DNA from: Nautilus pompilius
Taxonomy: Eukaryota > Mollusca > Cephalopoda > Nautilida > Nautilidae
Direction: 5' to 3'
DNA: 64,000 nt
Assembly (NCBI GenBank): GCA_018389105.1
Contig: JACATO010000132.1
Span: 2,802,501-2,866,500 of the forward strand
Shown here: piece by piece, positions 39,101 through 50,252 of the stretch
Numbering within the stretch: the stretch's first letter is position 1
Layout: the number at the start of each line of letters is the position of its first letter
Program-made: the position numbers and the translations under genes
Notes under the pieces: model-generated
The model's input: the letters and a program-made list of their open reading frames with translations, nothing else
The model's database searches: none
Told to the model about the DNA's origin: nothing

Positions 39101-42100
39101 AACATTCTGTACTTAGATTCGTTTACTACTTCTGAACTAATGCTCTATTATAACATCTGACCTGAATCTTATTTATAACTTGTTAATTGATGGTCGTTTA
39201 TTACTTCTGGAGTGCTTTTCGTTTGTATCTTTTGAACCCTTATTCGTTTATGACTTTTGAATTGATTCTCGTTTATATTTTCCGAACAGATACTCTTTTA
39301 TATCTACTTAATTAATTCTCTTATAAACTTCCAACCTGATATTCGTTAATAACTTGTGAATTGATGCTCGTTTAAGACTTAATAACTGAATCTCTTTTCT
39401 AACTGCTGTAGTGACGCACGATTATAACATAAGACGGCTGATCGTTTATAACTTGTAATTGATGCCCCTTTATGACTTCATATCTGATTCTCTTTGTAAC
39501 TCCTGTGGTGATGCCCGTTTTTAACTTTAGAACTGCAGCTAGTTTAAAACAACTTAGCTGTTGCACGTTTATACATGCTGAAAAGAAGCACGTTTACAAC
39601 TGCTGAACTGACGCTCGTTTATAACATTCTGTACTTAGATTCGTTTACTACTTCTGAACTAATGCTCTATTATAACATCTGACCTGAATCTTATTTATAA
39701 CTTGTTAATTGATGGTCGTTTATTACTTCTGGAGTGCTGTTCGTTTGTATCTTTGAACCCTTATTCGTTTATGACTTTTGAATTGATTCTCGTTTATATT
39801 TTCCGAACAGATACTCTTTTATATCTACTTAATTAATTCTCTTTTATAACTTCCAACCTGATATTCGTTAATAACTTGTGAATTGATGCTCGTTTAAGAC
39901 TTAATAACTGAATCTCTTTTGTAACTGCTGTAGTGACGCACGATTATAACATAAGGACGGCTGATCGTTTATAACTTGTAATTGATGCCCCTTTATGACT
40001 TCATATCTGATTCTCTTTGTAACTCCTGTGGTGATGCCCGTTTTTAACTTTAGAACTGCAGCTAGTTTAAAACATCTTAGCTGTTGCACGTTTATACATG
40101 CTGAAAAGAAGCACGTTTACAACTGCTGAACTGACGCTCGTTTATAACATTCTGTACTTTGTGATTTTATGCTTGATTATATCTTCCGAACTGATTCTGT
40201 TTTATATCTACTGAATTGATGCTCGTTTATAACATATTAGCTGTTGCACGTTTATACCTGGTGAAAAGAAGCACGTTTATAACTGCTGAACTGACACTCG
40301 TTTATAACATTCTGTACTTAGATTCGTTTACTACATCTGAACTAATGCTCTATTATAACATCTGAACTGAATATTATTTATAACTTTTGAACTGAGATTT
40401 GTTTATAATTTGTGATTTTATGCTTGATTATATCTTCCGAACTGATTCTGTTTTATATCTACTGAATTGATGCTCGTTTATAACATATTAGCTGTTGCAC
40501 GTTTATACCTGGTGAAAAGAAGCACGTTTATAACTGCTGAACTGACACTCGTTTATAACATTCTGTACTTAGATTCGTTTACTACATCTGAACTAATGCT
40601 CTATTATAACATCTGAACTGAGATTCGTTTATAACTTGTGAATTGATGGTCGTTTATTACTTCCGAACTGATGCTAGTTTATAACTTGTGAACTATTACT
40701 CGATTATAACTTCTAAACTGATGCTCTTTTATACCTGCTGATTTAATGCTCGTTTTTAACTTCTGATCTGATGCTCGTTTAAAACTTTTGAACCGTTATT
40801 CGTTTATGACTTTTGAATTGATTCTCGTTTATATCTTCCGAACTGATACACTTTTATATCTACTTAATTAATTCTCTTTTATAACTTCCGAACTTATGCA
40901 CGTTTATAACTTCCAACCTTATATTCGTTTATAACTTTTGAATTGATGCTCGTTTAAGACTTAATAACTGATTCTCTTTTGTAACTACAGAACTGATGCA
41001 CGTTTATAATATATTAGCTGTAACTTGTGAATTGATGCTCGTTTATAACTTCCAATCTGATGGTCTTTAATACCTGTTGAATATATGCATGTTTATGACT
41101 GCTGAATTGATGCACGTTTATCAATTCTAGAGTGCTGCTCGTGTGTAACTTCTGATCTGATGCTCGTTTATAACTTCCAACCAGATATTCGTTTATAACT
41201 TGTGAATTGATGCTCGTTTAAGACTTAATAACTGAATCTCTTTTGTAACTGCTGTACTGACGCACGATTATAACATAAGGACGGCTGATCGTTTATATCT
41301 TGTGAATTGATTATCGTTTATAACTTGTAATTGATGCCCCTTTATGACTTCATATCTGATTCCCTTTTGTAACTCCTGTGGTGATGCACGTTTTTAACTT
41401 TAGAACTGCTGCTACTTTAAAACATCTTAGCTGTTGCACCTTTAAACTTGCTGAAAAGAAGCACGTTTATAACTGCTGAACTGACGCTCGTTTATAACTT
41501 CTGATCTGATGCTCGTTTGTAACTTGTGAATTGATACTCGTTTATAACTTCCAATCTGATGTTCGTTTATAACTTGTGAATTGATGCCCCTTTATGACTT
41601 CATATCTGACTCTCTTTTGTAACTCCTGTGGTTATGCACGTTTTTTAACTTTAGAACTGCAGCTAGTTTAAAACATCTTAGCTGTTGCACGTTTATACAT
41701 GCTGAAAAAAGAAGCACGTTTACTACATCTGAACTAATGCTCTATTATAACATCTGAACTGAGATTCGTTTATAACTTGTGAATTGATGGTCGTTTATTA
41801 CTTTTGAACTGATGCTAGTTTATAACTTGTGATTTTATGCTTGATTATATCTTCCGAACTGATTCTGTTTTATATCTACTGAATTGATGCTCGTTTATAA
41901 CTTCCAATCTGATGGTCTTTAATACCTGTTGAATATATGCATGTTTATGACTGCTGAATTGATGCACGTTTATCAATTCTAGAGTGCTGCTCGTGTGTAA
42001 CTTCTGATCTGATGCTCGTTTATGACTTGTGAATTGATGCTCGTTTAAGACTTAATAACTGAATCTCTTTTGTAACTGCTATACTGACTCACGATTATTA

Positions 42101-42786
42101 CATAAGGACGGCTGATCGTTTATATCTTGTGAATTGATTATCGTTTATAACTTGTAATTGATGCCCCTTTATGACTTCATATCTGATTCTCTTTTGTAAC
42201 TCCTGTGGAGATGCACGTTTTTAACTTTAGAACTGCAGCTAGTTTAAAACATCTTAGCTGTTGCACGTTTATACATGCTGAACTGACGCTCGTTTATAAC
42301 TCCAACCTGATATTCGTTTATAACTTTTGAATTGATGCTCGTTTAAGACTTAATAACTGATTCTCTTTTGTAACTCCTGTGGAGATGCACGTTTTTAACT
42401 TTAGAACTGCAGCTAGTTTAAAACATCTTAGCTGTTGCACGTTTATACATGCTGAACTGACGCTCGTTTATAACTCCAACCTGATATTCGTTTATAACTT
42501 TTGAATTGATGCTCGTTTAAGACTTAATAACTGATTCTCTTTTGTAACTACAGAACTGATGCACGTTTATAACATCTAGTCTGCTGCTCGTTTATATATA
42601 TTATTAGCTGTAACTTGTGAATTGATGCTCGTTATAACTTCCAATCTGATGGTCTTTAATACCTGTTGAATATATGCATGTTTATGACTGCTGAATTGAT
42701 GCACGTTTATCAATTCTAGAGTGCTGCTCGTGTGTAACTTCTGATCTGATGCTCGTTTATGACTTGTGAATTGATGCTCGTTTATG
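30111..42786. repeat. Satellite B: 25-bp monomers in higher-order units (about 12.7 kb)
   Basis: About 500 copies of a 25-bp monomer whose core is GCTCGTTTATAACTTCTGAA. Monomers from about 30.1 to 31.5 kb are individually diverged. From about 31.5 kb on, specific monomer variants recur in fixed order. Landmark blocks recur at 32074, 34351, 36057, 36580, 38856, 39379 and 39901 (block 1), and at 33083, 33690, 35400, 37581, 38194 and 42576 (block 2). Spacings give units of 522-523 bp, 607-613 bp, 1,706-1,710 bp, 2,276-2,277 bp and 4,498-4,506 bp. Minus-strand open frames of 60-70 codons recur inside. They are by-products of a unit that is not a multiple of three with few stops on that strand, not genes. 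Confidence 0.97.
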
Positions 42787-43165
42787 ATAGCCATGAATCA
42801 CTGTGGTTTGGTATTGGCATGGAGCCGTGTTTTGCTTCAGCAAGACAAGCCCGCGATTTTCAGTTAGCTCTATACTATACAAAATGGGTGAAAATTTTGT
42901 TCCGATACAATTATGGCGTTATATCATCGTAAATGATTGCGCCAGGAAAATTCCATTTCCAATTTTTATTTCTTCCTTACGCTAGCGGCGAAGTTATTGA
43001 GAATTCCCCGCGCCATTTCCGAGCGCACCCCCCTAACTTTGAAAAGCTGTAACTTACGTGCCTATTTATAAATATACGAGTGAAATTTTTTCACTGGAGA
43101 TAAGGGCAAGAATGAAAAATTATGCTGATGACTATTTTGTTGTAATCCTTATCGTTATCGCGTAA
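42787..43165. other. Unique flank right of satellite B
   Basis: The satellite stops abruptly inside a monomer near 42786. No gene is recognised in the flank, which is visibly richer in CpG than the DNA left of the satellite. Confidence 0.4.
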
Positions 43166-43392
43166 AAAAATTAAAATGTATGCAGGAGAGAAAAAAACGT
43201 GTACTCTCTGACAGGTGAAGTTCCAGGGTGCCACAAACATCGCTCGATTCACTGTCCACCTCCTGGTCACCATCGCCCATTTCAAGATTCTGACTAAATA
43301 TATCATCAGGCTGAAAACAAAAAAAACTCCTCGTTGGAATTCACATCCAAGAAAAACTCACGACAGAACACACTATTATCAAAGGCCGCCAT
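43166..43392 (-). pseudogene. Frameshifted acidic N-terminal remnant, transposase-like
   Basis: On the minus strand an ATG (43392-43390) in the context AAGATGGCGGCC opens MAAFDNSVFCREFFLDVNSN, then EE. The frame is broken in a run of eight T at about 43322-43329. After it, one frame over, follows PDDIFSQNLEMGDGDQEVDS, then ESSDVCGTLELHLSES. Acidic starts of the form DVNSxEEFxxFxPEDI occur in many animal transposase-derived proteins, but I cannot name the family. An alternative reading is a splice acceptor (TTTTCAG) before the acidic segment. Confidence 0.35.
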
Positions 43393-43446
43393 CTTGGATC
43401 GTGAGAGAGCCGTTGGACTTTCAAAATTCGCCCCAAAAAGATGACC

Positions 43447-43468
43447 ATACATATATATATATATATAG
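43447..43468. repeat. (AT)n microsatellite
   Basis: About ten AT dinucleotides. Confidence 0.85.
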
Positions 43469-43898
43469 CAAAATAGCGAACCCCTAAATGTAGTAGACTC
43501 TTCCAACAATTCAGCCAATCAAATTTTATCTGCGTGACGACAACAGCGCGGAATTCAAGCTCGGAGAATGGACTCGCGTTCCATGGAGACAGCTCTATTA
43601 ATAAGGTTGCCACCGCTGCACGAGGTACTTGTACTAGCGAGACGACCTTTTTTTTCTTCTCTTTTTCTCTTTTTTACGACTTTAGCATTGACTTGCATCC
43701 GTAATCTAGATCGATCTCAGAGGGATTTCTTTACGGACACAGAGAGCGGTACGTAAAATCATTAGACTAGAACTTTATTTCCAGTTTCTTCTCTGTTATC
43801 ATTTTACCATTTAGGACGAGTGATGAATGAAATGCGATTCTGCTGATTTCGACACTGGTATCACTATCTGTCATAGACTAACTGTGGGTCTTCCCAAT

Positions 43899-44755
43899 AT
43901 GGCTACAAAGTCAAAGAAGCAAAATCCTCTGTCATTGGTGAATGCATCTACAAAGACTAAGCAGTATCCTGATGATTTTTACGCTGAAGGAAATGTAATG
44001 TTCTGTGAATTATGTAGTCACAGCATAGAGTTTGTAAGAGTGGATACAGTGAAAGATCGTCTCAAAAGTGAGAAACATCTCAAAAACAGAGAGCTGAAGT
44101 TATCAGAGGGTGGAACGTCTGGACAGCCATACAAGCGGCAAATGACTTTGGAATTCGTAACCAAGTCAAAATATCTCCGTGAAGAGTTCGTTCTGGATTT
44201 TGTCAAATGTTGCACTATTGGCTGACATTCCACTCAATAAAGTGAAGATGAAACATTTCATTAAGAAGCACTGCAAAGAAGGTGGTTCTTTACCCAAATC
44301 AGAAATATTGCGTAATCTCTATCTGCCTCGCCATTTTTAGATCCACTTTAATGCCTTGAAGAGGTTGTTAAAGATGCAAAGTATTCCATTATTACTGATG
44401 AGACTACAGATATTCGTGACTGCAGCATATTGAACATCACTGCCGGAGTCCGAGGTAAATACTACCTGATTGATGTTTGCGCAATGTTAGCGTGTAATCA
44501 CGCCACACTTAGTCAAGCCATCATCAAAGCTACGATGAATGTTGGCATTCAGTTCCATAAGGTTATCGATGTAGTGACAGACTCAGCAGCCTACTGCAAA
44601 AAAACAAGTCAGGGATGTTCTTTAACCACTGCTTCCAAACAGCTGCCATGTGCCTTGCTTAGCGCATATCATCAATTTAGGCGCAGAAGTCTTTCAGCAC
44701 TGTTCAGAGTTTGGAAGAGTTGATCCATTCGTAAAAATTATGAAATTTGTCTTCT
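43899..44755 (+). pseudogene. CGGBP1-like hAT transposase remnant
   Basis: The ATG at 43899 starts MATKSKKQNPLSLVN. A zinc finger follows, with MFCELCSHSIEF and HLKNRE supplying C-x2-C and His ligands, as in the DNA-binding N-terminus of CGGBP1 and related hAT transposases. The first frame ends at 44225 (VLDFVKCCTIG then TGA). The homology continues in other frames: ADIPLNKVKMKHFIKKHCKE and GGSLPKSEILRNLYLP are the CGGBP1 C-terminal pattern. Then come the transposase core phrase SIITDETTDIRDCSILNITA (an Asp of the catalytic domain), KVIDVVTDSAAYCKK and AHIINLGAEVFQHCSEF up to about 44755. At least three frame breaks show it is dead. No inverted ends were identified. Confidence 0.75.
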
Positions 44756-46190
44756 TCTGATTCTTGATCCCTACATCAGACCATACAAAGGTTCAATTAA
44801 AGATAACTTTATTCTAATGAACGATAACGCCTGTCCAAAAAGAGCATGTGTGATCTAATACATATTTTCGAGTGTTTCTTGGTTACTTTGTAACTTGCTC
44901 ACTGGCCAAAAGTCATTTTATCCCGTGCAGCGCCGAGCACCCCCCAGCTAGTCTACTAATATTTTACAACAATATCGTTACCCATATGATGTGTCAAGCA
45001 CGTTCTTTTGAGCTAAATCTTAATAAGAACGTGTTTTTTATGCTTCGGGAAAACGTGTTTCTTTTTTCCAAGCCTCTACAAGATCCCAACAAGACTTGAA
45101 AACCTTTCTGATAAAACAATAGGCTCTATTTCTTACTGCTTTCGTTGGCAGGGTTACGAAAGGACGAAGAGCCGCTGAGACCCCGCACAGCCGTTTGGGG
45201 AAACACCGTCTTTTACCGACTAACGCCAATTAATTTCTTGTTACATTCTCTCTGTTGGAATCCTTTCTTTCCTGGTTCGGTCCTACACTTGTTTCCCTTT
45301 ACATCTCTTAAATACTTGCAATTTACACGTCTCTTTGATAAAAGCTGTGTTACGTAAAGAGGAATTTGTTATGAATAAAATAACCCTTTTGTGAATATTT
45401 TTTTTTGTTTCAGGTTTAAATTATCACGAAAATGTTTGCCCGTCTTCAGAAAAAATATCGATCAATGTTATAATTCTTTCACTAAAATCCGAAAGTTATA
45501 ATAAATTGGAAGCCAAGTCCATATAGGTGAAGAAGTAAAATGACTATTCTGCCAATTTCGAAGCTGATGATGTATTTCGTTTTCCACTTTACCGCTTAAT
45601 CTATCAGTTTTTCTGTATTATGCAAATTATTATAGTTTTTTTTTTCAAAAATGCACCTGCCCTATCTAAATCCAGATACCCGCTACCAACAATTAATCCC
45701 TTCACGTGTTCTCCGCAATGAACTCTTTTTACAGGACACCGTGTAGCATTTGAAATGATCTAGAATTGCTATTTAAGTTACTCCGAGGGGGCGGAGAGAA
45801 AGTGTTTACACAGCAGTATTGCAAAAACGACTTCAAATCCCTCTTTAAAATAAGGTTTCGGTAAACGTTCTACCCAAATCCTGCCTTCTGAAGCTTTTAA
45901 GAAGCTGTGTTAATCCTATAACTGGGTAACCTCTTTCAACTGCAATTCCATGTCATTAATCTTTCTACCTTCTTAGTCTTTCAATATATTTTTCCACCTA
46001 TCGATCTTGCTCAACTAACGGCCGCTCCTCAAAACCGAAGATGGTGATCTTTCACATATTACTCCCGAATACAAATCGACCACACTTCCAGGTAGAGTAA
46101 TCTGGTGCCAAAGATTGTACAAGAAAACCAGATAACTTCTCTTATTCAAGTATCACTTTCTTCATTCGTGTTCATCTTTCTCTCTCTGTG
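44756..46190. other. Gene-free stretch
   Basis: Short opposing frames near 45038-45357 have no domains. Nothing else is supported. Confidence 0.4.
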
Positions 46191-46193
46191 TAG

Positions 46194-46565
46194 TGACGTC
46201 ACATTTCTCTGTATTGACGTCATCTCTCTTTCTGTGGAATCGAATTATCTATTAACTAAAGAATGAACAAATTGTAAACCAGAATATTGCTGCTTATCAA
46301 CAGAACTCTCGGGAGAGGTTTATCTTTCCTGCATACGTAACGCAACGAAAGTCCCGAAACATTAAAGCTACATAACGTCCCACGAGCTTGCAAGTCACAG
46401 CGGTAATTCACGCTTGCGTCATACGCCACCGACTGCCGCCGCAGACAAGGACCAGCAGTCGAACTGTTACCGCCAGTACGGCTGACGCAATCAGGATTGC
46501 GTTGGCATTAACTAACACCGCCGGGGTCTTCTGCTATAAAAACACGTAACCTGCTGCACAAGAAA
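46194..46565 (+). promoter_or_regulatory. Promoter-like region: paired CREs, palindrome and TATA box
   Basis: Two perfect TGACGTCA sites (CREB/ATF palindrome) lie at 46194-46201 and 46215-46222, 21 bp apart, i.e. two helical turns on the same face. Farther down, a GC-rich stretch holds ACGCAATC-AG-GATTGCGT (46485-46502), a perfect 8+8 palindrome similar to C/EBP-type sites. TATAAAAA follows at 46535-46542. A start site would fall near 46565 and the first ATG is 46616. That ATG opens only 21 codons. The gene driven, if any, was not identified. Confidence 0.45.
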
Positions 46566-46985
46566 ACTTTCGGACCAATTCGGCTTCACTCCTTGGATAA
46601 ACTGGGCACAACAACATGCCGACCGAATGTCGTACCTTGTATTCAGTTTTGTACTCGGCTCGACCATCAAAGTCATAACTGGAACATTTGTTCTAGACCT
46701 TGCAGATGGCTTTCTCCCGAGCCCTGCTGTCTTTAACCATTTGGATTTTTTATTGTTTTTCTTTTCGTGGGTCGTCAAAAATGGATTTGATAGGTTAGAG
46801 GTCACGCAAAAGCATGTAGGAGTTGTATACAACCACAGTACAACTTTAACGGGGGGCATTTTCCAAAATGGCTTTTTTACGAAGGGCGTCATGCGGCTTC
46901 TGTCCGGCTGACGCTTTACTTGGGGCGGACGATCGAAGTCGATGTTTAAAAAAAGAAAAACCGATGGTGTTAGAAAAAAGTGCAT
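46566..46985 (+). other. Possible first exon of an unidentified transcript
   Basis: Downstream of the promoter-like region. A 95-codon frame (ATG 46627) and a 200-codon antisense frame overlap here. Neither carries a domain I recognise. A non-coding leader exon is also possible. Confidence 0.2.
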
Positions 46986-46991
46986 CGCTGC

Positions 46992-46997
46992 TTTATT
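46992..46997 (-). promoter_or_regulatory. Poly(A) signal of chitin-binding gene
   Basis: AATAAA on the minus strand, 326 bases after the TGA at 47325-47323 of the chitin-binding gene. It is the first such hexamer in the terminal exon. Confidence 0.55.
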
Positions 46998-47322
46998 GTT
47001 TTTTACGCCATACATCATGAAATATAAGTAGCAAAATAAACCAAAGTGTTGAGACACGGCTGTTTCTCTCACATCGCGATAGCAGATTCTATTTAAGCTG
47101 TACGCTAACAAAATAGATATAAATTCAGGCGCTCGGCAAAGTGAACCAGAAGAAATCTAAAGAGTGGATTATTGTGGTACACACCGGGTAGGAGGCTAGA
47201 ATCCAGGCTTGTCGTACGCTGCAGACGGGCGGCTGCAAGCAAGAAAAATGAACAGCAGCTGCTGGGTGCTTTTTTCAGAGTAGTGCTGAAGTGTGATGAG
47301 GGACATGGCCCAGGATAAGTGT

Positions 47323-50164
47323 TCAGCTGCAAAATAAGACAAGAGAGTGGGAACATTACTAAATTGAAATGATTAGTAAAACGAGGAGCAATACTTGTGG
47401 TTCCACCAAAACACGCCCTGCTTCCGCTACCATCAGCATTTACAAAAGGTACCTGTTCGTTCCAGTTGTATGTTCCAGATAGACGTGAGGTGCTACTTCA
47501 CAAGGTATTGTAGGTATTTCGTCTCATGCATAGTCTGGGAAACTTCTGTCGCGGTTTATTCGCTTATTTTTATGTTTAATCAGTCAGTCTATTAACTCGC
47601 ATGATATACCAGCTGGCAGCCTAAGATATAAGACCCAGTGTGACTTAAGGCACTATGATTAAGATGTATATGATAGACAGATTTAAAATTACTGCGACCA
47701 GGACGAGTTCCCTCCTCCATCCCAAAGATTACAAATGATGGCGCAGCCTGTCTTTCTTCACGGGTGGCACAAGATCAGCCTTTATGGATTCTCTCAGATA
47801 TGAATGGCTAGTAATACTTCTGTTGCGCATGTAACCTAGAGAGCAACTGATGTCTTTCCTTGCCCGCGCAATTAGACAATCGGTTCATGCTGGTGGTGTT
47901 TGTTTTTTTACTTACCTAATTAAAAGCAAGACCCAGAATGCACTGGTCAGCACAATTTCCGTCTTGGCGGTTTGTCATAACTGGAGCAAAGACAAAATGT
48001 TGGCGTCAGCTAGATGATGGCGCTAACTCAACCTCCACTTTTCACGAAAAAGTGAAGATAAGTTTCTACTGCTATTTATGTTTGTTTTCCTTTCACTTTC
48101 AATTAACTGTGTAACGTTATTTTAGTGGAATGAAAATTAATAAAATATCATTTCCATAATTACTATAATACTCTAAGTTGACTTTTCACCACACCCACTC
48201 TTTTATCTTTAACTCCCCCTGTCTCTTCTCTAATCTCTGAGATAATTATTATATGTCAACACTCACCAGTTGGTTCGGAAACCACACGGGGAACAAACGT
48301 TCTTTTTCTCCTGGCAGGATCTCTCAGAGATGTCGAACACGAATCCCTTGGGGCACTTTAAGTACATGGTGAAGACCTCTTGGTGACAGTGAAAGTAAAA
48401 CTCGCAGCGACCATCTTCGTCAGGGTAGAAGCCATCCTTTTCCCCCTTGCACGTGGGCATAGACCCACCTTTGGATTTTGGGATCTTGTACTGACTGACA
48501 CACTCGTTCTTCTCGGGGTGGAACAGATAGTAGACGCCGTCCACGTTAGAACAGTGGCTCACGGCCAGAGACCTTTCGTTGTAGCACGTGATGAAATAAG
48601 GGGTCCAAAGACGGCTCTCCCAGGAGTGAACGCCGTCCGTCTTACCCACGCAGTTGCCGTACTGCTGACTGCACGGGATACAGTGAGGGCCGCCGCACAT
48701 GTTCTTCCTGTACTCACCTGGAAAACAGAGTAATCTTTCTATGCATTACACGTATTGTCTTATTACTGCGAAGACAGCAAAGAACTGAACCCTTAAAAAA
48801 AGTTTTAAGGGACCTGCAACCAAAAATCTATGACTGTCCTTTCAGCATGTCTGTAGTTTAGCTAAGCCGAGTTATTGGTTCATAGAAGAAAGCAAACTGC
48901 GAAATAAAATTTAATTCTCCAAAAATTAAATTCAGTCAGTAAAAAGAGATAAATAAGCATAGATCCTACGTAACATAAATATAAGTGAACTAAAAATAAG
49001 TGTGAAACAACCCACCGTCGTTATTTCACTGGAACACAAACGGTCCGCCATTTGCTTAAAATGACGTAGCAAACAAAGCTATTTAAAACTCATTCGGCTG
49101 AGTTCCGTTTTTTTTGTGAACACAAATTTCTTTTTTAATCAAATATTTTAAACCCCCTCCTGTTTTGCAGAAGCCATCGTCACGCCCTATCAGCCATCAA
49201 TACTCACAGGCGTATTTCCGCTCTTTTCTGATGCCGCAGTGTACGTGTTGATAGGGCTCGCACTTGCGCGTGGTCAGAGATAGAAGTTGTGGGTAAGGAC
49301 ATTCGTCCATATGCTGCTCAAAGAAGTGGGGCACGTGCACGTATTTGAGGCTGCAGTTGTAAAACAGGGCGCACTCGGTCGGGTGCGGGATGATTTCCTG
49401 GCCCTCCTGGCATCGTTCCTCCACGGTCTTCGGCTTTTTGCCACCTGAGAAAAGATTAAAGGAAAAAATGAAAAATAAGAAAAAACAACAAGACGCCGCC
49501 GCTCTTAGAATCTCGTGCCAGCCTCGACTAAACCGAGTTTTAACGAGACGACGCATTAAACTTTGAGTCTCTCTTTAATGCGGTCTGCCCATGAAATCGA
49601 GCGGGTTTACCTGGCGAAAATCTGCTTAATGTTTGGCTTTCAACCTTGAAATAAGTCGGCCGCTGATAGGGTTTTGTTGCTGTGGAGTCTTCGATTTCAG
49701 ATTATGTTTTGCGATGTGCTCCGCCTTCTTCGGATAACCGGACCCGCCATAACCAAACTTCGCTGTTTCGAGTATCTGCGAAAAGTCGTTCTGCTATCGT
49801 CCGTCCGGCCCCTGACAGAGTTGTTCGCGATGGAAACTGAGTAAGCGATAAGGTACGGTTTGACGCAATGTTTCTAAACTCCGCTGAGAGCATCACCACG
49901 CGGGCTCTAGGGAACTGACAACTTACTTTCGATGCAGTCATCCCACGTGCTTCCTTTCGGAACGCACGCACCAAGGCCCAGGCTGAAGACAAAGCCAGAG
50001 GAGCAGGGGTGGAAGCGGATGAGACGCCCGAAACTGCATTTGTACCACACGGCACAGTCATCTGGATCTCGAATCGTCTGGAACTCCTTCTTGCATACGA
50101 GCTTCCCGCCATAAGCTGGGCTGAGCGCGGATAGGAGAGCCAAACAAAGGCCAATCCGAATCAT
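47323..50164 (-). CDS. Secreted chitin-binding protein with CBM14/peritrophin-A domains (complete, 4 exons)
   Basis: Exons run 50164-49927, 49444-49208, 48717-48267 and 47326-47323, all GT-AG. Phases join to 927 coding bases plus TGA, giving 309 residues. MIRIGLCLALLSALSPAYGG is a signal peptide. Domain 1 has six Cys at residues 24, 37, 43, 54, 67 and 77. Domain 2 has six at 91, 104, 110, 128, 141 and 149. A looser third module (about 159-231) carries DGVHSW and YFITC. Domain 4 starts at Cys 248 (KDGFYPDEDGRCEFYFHC) and ends CSPCGFRTNC. CBM14/ChtBD2 modules bind chitin in cuticle, gut lining or shell matrix, so an extracellular chitin-binding role is inferred. There is no enzyme domain. The last Cys codon is TG|C across intron 3, and the next codon is TGA, so exon 4 adds one base of coding sequence. 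Introns are 482, 490 and 940 bp, far shorter than those of BPTF. Confidence 0.9.
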
Positions 50165-50214
50165 CTTTCAAGGATGAAGCCGACTGCTTTTATTGAGTGA
50201 AAGAAAGTTGCAAT

Positions 50215-50252
50215 GTGTTTGACTGTGTCCTGGACCAATGAACCTTTATATA
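50215..50252 (-). promoter_or_regulatory. TATA box and start region of chitin-binding gene
   Basis: TATATAAA on the minus strand (complement of 50245-50252) places the start of transcription near 50215-50220. That gives a leader of about 50 bases before the ATG at 50164. A TATA promoter fits a strongly and tissue-specifically expressed secreted protein. Confidence 0.6.

Noticed and set aside
46512..47111. 200-codon minus-strand frame, the longest in the window
   Set aside because: Overlaps the 3' UTR of the chitin-binding gene and the promoter-like region; no domain, and its sequence looks like a chance reading of GC-richer DNA.
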